Source: Brachionus koreanus (taxonomy: Eukaryota > Rotifera > Eurotatoria > Ploima > Brachionidae). Taken from it: a DNA stretch of 12,880 bases. The notes under the pieces were generated by a model. The model was not told the origin of the DNA. It worked only from the letters and a program-made list of their open reading frames with translations, and made no database searches. Both the position numbers and the translations under genes were made by a program. Where the stretch lies: assembly GCA_016987375.1 (NCBI GenBank), contig PJRA01000485.1:235935-248814 (forward strand). The letters are read 5' to 3'. This document shows positions 7,255 to 12,880 of this stretch, piece after piece; the first letter of the stretch is position 1, and each line of letters starts with the position of its first letter.

Positions 7255-8110
7255 TTAAGAATATTTAATTTCAAACTTAATGCAGCCCTTGCTCAAAATT
7301 AAATACATGAAAGTCTTGAAAATTTTTTCTCAACAAAAAATTGAATAAACTTAAAATAATTGAGTATTTATAAAATTTACTTTTCATCAAGTCGAATTCC
7401 AGACTCTTCATAGATCTCATAAAGGCCTCTTCCCTTAAATTTTTCGGCCTGAAACGGTCGTCGCATCGCACTGTAAGCTTCTCAGACTGATTGCCAATCG
7501 GAACCAAGTCATGAACCGAATCGCTCAGAGATGTCAAAAACACTTCTATTGATTCTTGCTTTAATATAAAATTTTTAAATTAATTTCTTTTCAAATTCAA
7601 AAAAAATCTCACTTTGAAAATTTGAAAATTAAGCACAGATCCATCAGTTAACATAGCAGTCAGATTGGAACTATGTTCGTTCAGGCTCTGATCGCATAAA
7701 ACAGATATGAGAATGGGCAAATAATTAGTCTTTGAATAAATCTAAAAAAAAATTTACAAGAAAAATTTTTTTCATCTCCAAATTACTTGGGCATAGTGCA
7801 GAGTGTAGAGAAAAAGATCATTTTCAATGCTGTACTTGTCAATGAAAAATAAAAATATTTTACTACGGATTGCTTGCAAAAGGCATGTTTCCATGTAATT
7901 ATATTCGTAGTTAAAAGAATTGGAGCAACAGAAGGTTGCTCGTTGTCTGAAATTAAAAAAAAACTTTATCAATTTTTACTCATGTGACTAAGTTGTATAC
8001 TTTTTTAAGTAGTCTTTAAGCGACTGGACAATTTGAAGAACTTTAGGCTCAAAACTGCAAAATGATATAAAAAAATCACAACCGCAGGCCTCGTGAGCTA
8101 AATGCGACAT
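7255..8110 (-). CDS. Five-exon gene, 216-aa protein of unknown family
   Basis: I reconstructed this gene by splicing. Exons on the minus strand are 8110-8001, 7946-7787, 7741-7613, 7558-7381 and 7328-7255. Introns are 54, 45, 54 and 52 bp, starting GTATAC, GTAATT, GTGAGA and GTAAAT and ending CAG, TAG, AAG and GAG. All phases join and the summed length (651 nt) is a whole number of codons ending in TAA. The protein starts MSHLAHEACGCDFFISFCSF. The first half is cysteine- and aromatic-rich with helical patterns. The middle has YLPILISVLCDQSLNEHSSN. The most conserved-looking part is exon 4 (CDDRFRPKNLREEAFMRSMK, then SLEFDLMK). There is no clear signal peptide or named motif, and I do not recognise the family. 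The last junction (GTTGAG acceptor at 7329-7330) is the least certain; the first three are strong. Fragments of these exons appear as isolated short frames if introns are ignored. No AATAAA was found close downstream. Confidence 0.75.
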
Positions 8111-8600
8111 TATGAATTGAAGTTTTTTTATTTTTTTTTTTTGTTTAAAAGAAAAACAATTAGAAAAACTTTGATAAAATGTTTGAGAAATAAGAAAATC
8201 TTGTTGCTATTAAATATTAATAACTTAAAAAGAAACGAATGCTTAAAAAATGCATGGAAAAATTCGTTTGCAAACAAATGCCAAATTGGAATTATGAATA
8301 TCAAAAATAAATGAATTAAAAAAAAATTAATAAACTTTAATTAAATTTTATTTTGATTATCACATGTTGAGAAAGATAATTAAAAAATCAATTAGAGTCT
8401 TTATGCATGCTCTGGACCTATTTAGATCATTGCATATCTGAACATTTGAATTTCCATTTTGTCGAAGAAAAACAGCCTTTATTGTGTCCTCTTACATAGT
8501 TAATAGGTTAATATATAACCTTTGGGAGTTTGAATTGACATTTTGGTGAAAAAAGCGATTGAAGTTTTGTTCCAGTTTAAAAAATTAAGCAATTTGGATT
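8111..8600. other. Intergenic, upstream of the 216-aa gene
   Basis: AT-rich, with poly-T tracts. It contains a 10-bp palindrome GTTTGCAAAC near 8268 and a short hairpin AGGTTA/TAACCT near 8507-8523. The promoter of the minus-strand gene is expected here but not identified. A 70-codon + frame at 8102-8314 is lysine/asparagine/phenylalanine-rich AT noise. Confidence 0.4.
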
Positions 8601-8628
8601 GTAGTAGTAATAGTAGTAGTAGTAGTAG
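8601..8628. repeat. (TAG)n microsatellite
   Basis: Tandem trinucleotide repeat of GTA/TAG units with a single interruption (TAATAG). Read on the minus strand it is a CTA repeat that could be the simple-repeat tail of a decayed retroelement, but no element body is recognisable next to it. Confidence 0.9.
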
Positions 8629-8924
8629 GTTGAACTGAAACTTTGAATGCCTTCTTAAATCGTATACTTGACCACTTTGACCATAGATTAACCCTTTTTT
8701 TAAACTCAACTAACTCAATTCTATTTATGAACAACTGGATCAGGTCTCGTCTCAATCTTCTAGAAGTTAGGTAAGCGTGTCCAGTAAGTCAGGTGCTGTA
8801 ATTTGTAACTAACTTAGTAGCCATACGCTGTCTTTTTATAATTAAAATAACAAATAAATGGATTGTTATTATCCACTAGGATAGAATAGGGTCCAAAAAA
8901 AAAATTAAAGTGATCAATACTCTA
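8629..8924. other. Intergenic, nothing recognised
   Basis: Moderately AT-rich. A GC-richer patch lies at 8735-8830, with no open frame or repeat that I could match elsewhere in the window. Confidence 0.4.
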
Positions 8925-9715
8925 TAAAGCAGGAGTTCCACAAGGGGTCAGTAATTAGTCCACTTCTTTTCAATATTTATATAAATAACATTCCATAAAG
9001 AAACAAAAAAAATTGTCAATACTCTCTTCTTTCTGATTTGGTCAGATGGTTTGGCTCTTTTTTTTAGTTTCAAAAAGTTAGGAAATCTTGAAAACACGAT
9101 CAATAAGTACTTAGACGAAGTTGAAAAATGGCTTTTCTAACACTAGAACGCCCGAGGGGTTTTTTAGACCCCTTTTTGAAAAATTGAAACTTGATTTTTA
9201 CCACATATAAATAAAATTTTAAAAAAAGGTTTTTATTATCTAAAAATTTTGATTGTAATTTTTTAGAAAATGAATAGATTTTCAAAGAAAATGTTTAATT
9301 TATCTTGTTAGCTTTATTTAAAATTTTAATGAGAAATCAGCCGGGCTTTCTAGTGCTAATGGAAAATGAAAATTACTATTGAAAAGTCATGTTACATGAT
9401 CTTTGAAAAAAAAAACAAAAGTCAAAATCAATCTTGATCTTGGAATTAATGGTAACAATTTAGATAATAAGGAAAAAGTCAAATTCTTAGGCTTTACACT
9501 AGACTCAAAACTTACATTTAGTCCAATGGTGGATGAATTAAAAGAACGCTGTAATTCAAGGCTCAATATGATAAAATATCTCTCAAATAGGAAATTGGGT
9601 CTAAAACCAAAAACATTAGGTAATCTATACAAATCTTTGATAGGATCAATCTTGGACCAAATTTTAAATTCATTCTCAGAAACTTCACTTAAACCTTTCT
9701 TTTTCTCTGTCTAGC
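8925..9715 (+). mobile_element. Dead LINE reverse transcriptase fragment, family B, interrupted by a MITE
   Basis: The + strand begins with AGVPQG (about 8940-8957), shifts frame, then gives SPLLFNIYINNIP (about 8960-8997), typical of the block before the catalytic FADD/YADD. That motif itself is decayed. INKYLDEVEKWLF follows at about 9100-9136. The reading continues beyond the inserted MITE with KITIEKSCYMIF (about 9370-9405), then the open stretch 9403-9714 with KVKFLGFTLDSKLTF and LGNLYKSLIGSIL, the standard region after the catalytic core of Jockey/CR1-like enzymes. Frameshifts at 8958 and around 9415 and the insertion show it is dead. Confidence 0.85.
9137..9359. mobile_element. piggyBac-like MITE (215 bp, CTAA target duplication) inside LINE B
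   Basis: The element body is 9141-9355. The left end is CACTAGAACGCCCG and the right end, reverse-complemented, is CACTAGAAAGCCCG: 13 of 14 bases match. Directly outside both ends is CTAA (9137-9140 and 9356-9359), a 4-bp target duplication and a one-base variant of the TTAA used by piggyBac. Just inside the left end, GGGGT and ACCCC form a subterminal hairpin (9155-9171). There is no transposase, so it is non-autonomous. The flanking sequence is one LINE coding block interrupted here, which shows directly that this is an insertion. Confidence 0.85.
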
Positions 9716-10053
9716 AGTCTGTAATGAAAATCTTTTATTTAGTTTAAAATTTTGTTCCTATACACTGTTGTTTTTATTGTCTGTTTACTATTTTTAAAAA
9801 AAAATTCAAATAATGATTAATAAAAAAATACTGAAGCCCGTTCTCAATCGAAACCGAGAACTAACCGTAATTAATCTATTTCAGAAAGATCAAATCAGGC
9901 GTCTTTTGACATTCAAAGTTTTAGTCATACTAGTCCTAAAAACAATATATAAATGGAAATGATACAAAATAATCAGACTGTAGATCATTGATCAAAATCT
10001 GTTTCTTTGGCTGTAAATGATGAAATATCCACTGCCAACAAAAAAAATTAATA
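9716..10053. other. Intergenic; small hairpin only
   Basis: No gene is seen. GTTCTC (9840-9845) and GAGAAC (9856-9861) form a 6-bp hairpin with a 10-nt loop. The sequence just after 9715 may be the decayed end of LINE B. Confidence 0.4.
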
Positions 10054-10430
10054 CAGTATATTGCAAAAGTTTAGAAATTTTTTTATTTGTTAACACAAAG
10101 ATTGTTTTTTTGTGTATAAAATGCGGTAAAATAATAAAAAAGCGGTTTTTTTTTTTTTTTAAATATTTATCTGTGATCAATCCAATAACGTAAAGCCAAA
10201 AAAAAATTAAGTGAAAAAAAAAATAAAAGAAAATATACAAAAAAGAAAAAGCTATACAATAAATAAGAAAAAAAATCGGCTCAAAAGTTTAGAAATTTTT
10301 AAAATTTAATATTTAAAATGTCCGCTTTTGGCCTTACAACAAGCCAAAACTCTTTTTGGCATTGATTCAATCAATTTTTACTCAGCCACTCTTTGTGTAA
10401 AACCTCATTTAAATGCTCAATTTTTTTAAA
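10054..10430 (-). mobile_element. Tc1/mariner remnant: transposon end plus transposase C-terminus
   Basis: On the minus strand, from about 10425 to the stop at 10306-10308, the translation gives HLNEVLHKEWLS and, after a one-base frameshift in a T-run near 10375-10379, SMPKRVLACCKAKSGHFKY-stop. This matches the well-known C-terminal signature of Tc1-type transposases (SMPRR...AKGGHTKY). On the far side, TA at 10052-10053 followed by CAGTATATTGCAAAAG looks like a Tc1 terminal repeat at its TA target site. The 19-mer caaaagtttagaaattttt occurs at 10064-10082 and again at 10282-10300 in the same orientation. The transposase body (DDE domain) and the other end are missing. Confidence 0.75.
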
Positions 10431-10448
10431 TTGAATAAGTATTTGTAT

Positions 10449-10622
10449 TCTAATACTAGTATAGAGTATATTCTCATTCATATAAATCAATTTTGAGTCT
10501 TATTTTTACTATCTTCTTTTCGAAAATTGAAAAATTTATTAAAGTAAAAAAAGTATTAAAAATTCTTATATACTTAGTTATTTTCGAAAAGGTATTTTTA
10601 TTTAGCCATCCCTAGTATTAGA
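10449..10622. repeat. Inverted-repeat pair, MITE candidate (174 bp)
   Basis: TCTAATACTAG (10449-10459) and its exact reverse complement CTAGTATTAGA (10612-10622) bracket 152 bp of AT-rich non-coding DNA. The inner right edge reads TAGCCATCCCTA, similar to hAT-type ends, but the left edge does not match it and no target duplication is clear. Confidence 0.35.
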
Positions 10623-11136
10623 TTCTTCAAGTATTAAGTTCTCATATTGATTTCTTGTTGGTACTTGTTGAAACTTTTTCAATTTAAAAATTTCATCTTA
10701 AATTTTACAACCAAGTTTTAATAAGATATGAAAAGAGCTGTGAAAAATTGAATTCATGACTTGATTACAGAAGTCTATTTAATTTGATAAAATGAAATAT
10801 TGATTGAATCTAATCAATCAAATTAAGCAATTTTTCAGAAACTAATCATAAAGAGAATAGAAATATCTAAGATGAAAAACCGATTATTAATTGAGACCTG
10901 AAAATTGGATAAATTTTTTTTTACATGTACAAAAAAACTAATTCCGAATATCAAAAAGTGTAAAATTAACATTAAATCTATTTCACAGCTAACAATTAAG
11001 TATGAATAAATAGAACATCATCCTATCCAATTGGTCACTATTTGATAATTTCTTTTCTAGGTCTATTTAAACCATTTGTTATGATGTAAACAAATCAAAA
11101 TTTAATTAAGTAGAATAGTAATTTTTAAGTGTAAAG
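10623..11136. other. Upstream region of the LIM gene
   Basis: AT-rich, no coding sequence. A short palindromic cluster of TTGATTGA/TCAATCAA lies near 10799-10820. A good splice-acceptor-like sequence (TTTCTTTTCTAG, ending at 11060) lies 76 bp before the LIM start, so a 5' UTR intron is possible. No matching first exon was found. Confidence 0.4.
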
Positions 11137-11922
11137 ATGCAACAGTGTTTTCAGTGTGATAAAGAAATAAATTCTATGAAAGATGTTTATGTTGATTTCA
11201 ATCAAAAATTGTATCATCATCAATGTTTTGAGTGTCTAAAATGCAACAAAAAATTTGATTTTATTCACCTAGTGCCAATTATTGATCACAAAGGTAGATT
11301 GTTTTGCTCTAATGATTTTGTTCTAACTCTCAAGTGTGTTTTATGTGACAAAAATTTCGATTCCAAGAGCAACATATTTAATTTACAAGGAGAGAGCAAT
11401 GGTGAAGCATTGATAGCTCATGTTGAATGTGCCAAGTGTTCGATGTGTAGCCTTAATTTAAGAACAAACAGTGAATATGTCGTTGAAAAAGATGATAATA
11501 ATGCCAATCGAATATTAATTTGTAAAAAGTGTTGTTGTTTGAATAGAGTAAAATGTGTGAAGAGTATAAATCATCGGCTTAGCTCGAGACAAAAAGAATT
11601 ATTGGCTACTAAGATAATATCAGAGAAAATAGATGTAGAAAAAGAGTTTTTGTGTGAAAAAAAATTCGATTTATTATTAGACAAGCTGTCCACTCATGTA
11701 AAATGTTCAAAAAAATGTTTATCAAATTACTTCATTAAACACATGAATACTAGAGCAAAAAGCAATAAACAACCAAAATCAATCGAATTTTTTCTAGACG
11801 ATTTGAGATCACTGGATAAAACAATTGCTCCGCCCAATCAGTGTCCTTTTCTATCAAAAACAAAAACAACAACAACAACAGCAAACGAGTCTGATAAAAA
11901 CATTTTTAGATTAATTGATTAA
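11137..11922 (+). CDS. Tandem LIM-domain protein (LIM-homeodomain/LMO-like), 261 aa
   Basis: Two consecutive LIM zinc-binding domains occupy the N-terminus. LIM1 ligands are C4, C7, H27, C30, C33, C36, C57 and D60. LIM2 ligands are C67, C70, H95, C98, C101, C104, C129 and C132. All sixteen positions fit the LIM pattern. The aspartate ending LIM1 and the six-residue linker to LIM2 (FCSNDFVLTLKCVLC) match the nuclear LIM-homeodomain and LMO classes, which act in transcription complexes. Lysine-rich helices (140-210) follow and end in NYFIKHMNTRAK, faintly recalling helix 3 of a homeodomain (WFxNxRAK) but with extra residues and no tryptophan. The tail has a short Thr run encoded by an ACA repeat (11858-11882). 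It is intact and apparently intronless within the frame. It may be a divergent LIM-homeodomain protein or an LMO-like adaptor, and I cannot assign an orthologue. Confidence 0.85.
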   Translation: MQQCFQCDKEINSMKDVYVDFNQKLYHHQCFECLKCNKKFDFIHLVPIIDHKGRLFCSNDFVLTLKCVLCDKNFDSKSNIFNLQGESNGEALIAHVECAKCSMCSLNLRTNSEYVVEKDDNNANRILICKKCCCLNRVKCVKSINHRLSSRQKELLATKIISEKIDVEKEFLCEKKFDLLLDKLSTHVKCSKKCLSNYFIKHMNTRAKSNKQPKSIEFFLDDLRSLDKTIAPPNQCPFLSKTKTTTTTANESDKNIFRLID

Positions 11923-11942
11923 TTTATTTTTTTTTAAATTAA

Positions 11943-11948
11943 AATAAA
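11943..11948 (+). terminator. AATAAA polyadenylation signal of the LIM gene
   Basis: AATAAA lies about 20 nt beyond the TAA stop of the LIM gene, giving a very short 3' UTR like the other compact 3' ends in this window. Confidence 0.55.
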
Positions 11949-12108
11949 ATTATTTATTATTATTTTTATTTATTCAATTAAATGAACAATCTAAAGTTTA
12001 GTTAAATGTTTTCTGTAAGGAGTCAGTGCTAAAGATGAATAAAACAGTACGTATATATCTCTTTGAGTGACTTGAAAATTCAATTAAATTTTGATAATTT
12101 AAAATTTT

Positions 12109-12450
12109 CAAACAAGGAAGACCACTTTCTCTCAAGCTATTCGCTATTTACCTAGAAGAGTTAGTAAAAATAATAGAAAGAGAAAACACTGGAATACATT
12201 TAGAAAATCAACAAATCGCAATAATCTTATACGCTGATGATATCCTACTCCTGAGTATAAGAAACAAATAAAATCCAAAGAGCGATCGAAATCTGTGAAA
12301 CACATGGAAAAAAGAACGTAATAAAATTTATTCAACTTATTACATTTGGTAGCAAGAAAAATTGATAGAGATTAAAATGGGCTCAAAAACATTAGAAAAT
12401 ACCCAAAAAATAAAATATATGGGAGTTATGATCAATCGAAAAACGATCAA
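12109..12450 (+). mobile_element. Dead LINE reverse transcriptase fragment, family C
   Basis: The + frame from 12109 reads KQGRPLSLKLFAIYLEEL, a variant of the KQGCPLSP/LLFNIYL block. The YADD catalytic motif and ILLLS follow at about 12229-12258. The frame then stops (about 12268), shifts, and shows KIKYMGVMI near 12410-12430, the usual downstream block. The motif wording (KQG...PLS, YADD) differs from the FADD families elsewhere in the window, so this is a separate lineage. The 5' and 3' parts are missing and it is inactive. Confidence 0.8.
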
Positions 12451-12706
12451 TTCATACCATTTAATTTACATGCTTATAAAAAGGAAAGATTTACATAATT
12501 TCTATTTTACTTAATTATTATTAGTAGTAGTTTTTTATTTTTTTTGTTTGGCTACCATCATAAGTGAAAGGCCCGCTACCTCTATTACGAGTCCCTTGTG
12601 TACAATCAACTAAGGTAATTTACTTGATTACTTCAGTTTTTTATTATTGTAAGCGGACTTTAATTAGTAATTTTAATTTATTGGTTCTATTTTTTAAGTT
12701 ATCTAG
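12451..12706. other. Unexplained sequence with a GC-richer island
   Basis: Mostly AT-rich. 12549-12616 is GC-richer than its surroundings (AGTGAAAGGCCCGCTACC and following). It has short open frames on both strands but no recognisable protein. Next to it is a TTATTATTAGTAGTAG simple repeat (12516-12531). A 3' UTR plus tail of a minus-strand retroelement is one possible reading. Confidence 0.3.
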
Positions 12707-12802
12707 ACAGTATTTAATCGATTAAGCTTACCATTACCATTAATTTGCGAGGAACGTGCAGTGCGTGACAAGCATATTAAGGATATAGATACACAGGAAT
12801 AA
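12707..12802 (+). CDS. Possible terminal exon
   Basis: After a CTAG acceptor-like site (12703-12706) a + frame is open for 31 codons. It has a protein-like end (CEERAVRDKHIKDIDTQE) and a TAA that overlaps an AATAAA hexamer (GGAATAAA), as at the end of the 339-aa gene. There is no upstream exon and no recognised family. It could be chance. Confidence 0.2.
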   Translation, partial: TVFNRLSLPLPLICEERAVRDKHIKDIDTQE

Positions 12803-12880
12803 AAAACAAATATTCAAAGAGATAAATTGTCGTAAAACTTTACAACAGCATTCATTTTCGGCAAAATGAAAATAATTTTA

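Noticed and set aside
8102..8314. 70-codon + frame overlapping the start of the 216-aa gene
   Set aside because: Lysine/phenylalanine/asparagine-rich translation of AT-rich DNA, antisense to the start of a better gene, no motif.
8500..9285. Two minus-strand frames of 61-69 codons (8500-8709, 9100-9285)
   Set aside because: One translates the TAG microsatellite as a leucine run; the other lies across the MITE and LINE B in antisense.
9387..9632. 81-codon open frame on the minus strand
   Set aside because: Antisense of LINE B coding sequence.
9992..10240. 82-codon minus-strand frame rich in F, I and K
   Set aside because: Low-complexity A/T tracts within the Tc1 remnant's end; resembles a membrane protein only by composition.
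12234..12240. CTGATGA, a hammerhead ribozyme-like core word
   Set aside because: It is the coding sequence of the YADD motif and no CGAAAC core or flanking stems are present.
12144..12335. 63-codon minus-strand frame with hydrophobic runs
   Set aside because: Antisense of LINE C, which has the YADD block on the + strand.
1..12880. tRNA, rRNA and CRISPR arrays
   Set aside because: I saw no B-box-like GGTTCGAATCC with a cloverleaf, no rRNA-like conserved stretch and no regularly spaced repeats.

Overview
The window is a very AT-rich piece of eukaryotic, most likely invertebrate animal, nuclear DNA. Signs of this are spliced genes with very short introns (45-54 bp), AATAAA polyadenylation signals close behind stop codons, a LIM-domain gene and a bZIP gene, and many decayed non-LTR retrotransposons and DNA transposons. 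There are no operons, ribosome binding sites, CRISPR arrays or prokaryotic genes. The small compact genes, tiny introns and low GC would fit a rotifer such as Brachionus, but that is a guess from style, not from a diagnostic sequence.

Layout. 1-400: AT-rich flank with a strong hairpin (13-44). 398-736 (-): a small bZIP transcription factor. 737-2430: non-coding DNA with an 83-nt dispersed repeat (1325-1407) and a dead LINE reverse transcriptase fragment (1688-2262, -). 2455-2562 (-): a short open segment with its own polyA signal. 2656-3675 (-): an intact single-exon 339-aa protein built of degenerate repeats. 3930-4012: the second copy of the 83-nt repeat. 4167-6790: a graveyard of LINE fragments (two copies of one family on +, a 3' end of another on -) and a possible DNA-transposon remnant. 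6815-7046: a broken open stretch, perhaps from a retroelement. 7255-8110 (-): a five-exon gene that I reconstruct as a 216-aa protein of unknown family. 8111-8924: non-coding, with a TAG microsatellite. 8925-9715 (+): another dead LINE, with a piggyBac-like MITE inserted in it (9141-9355). 10054-10430 (-): 3' remnant of a Tc1/mariner element. 10449-10622: inverted-repeat candidate. 11137-11922 (+): intact tandem-LIM gene. 12109-12450 (+): another dead LINE fragment. 12451-12880: mostly unexplained.

The four convincing host genes (bZIP, repeat protein, 216-aa gene, LIM protein) are separately transcribed. Nothing in the sequence shows that they act together. The bZIP and LIM proteins are probably nuclear regulators, and the other two have no assigned role. 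The rest is mainly transposon debris from at least four LINE lineages, Tc1/mariner, a piggyBac-like MITE and unclassified elements. I found no self-contained new system. The best leads are the equal-length 83-nt repeat pair, the divergent LIM protein, the repeat protein and the 216-aa gene.
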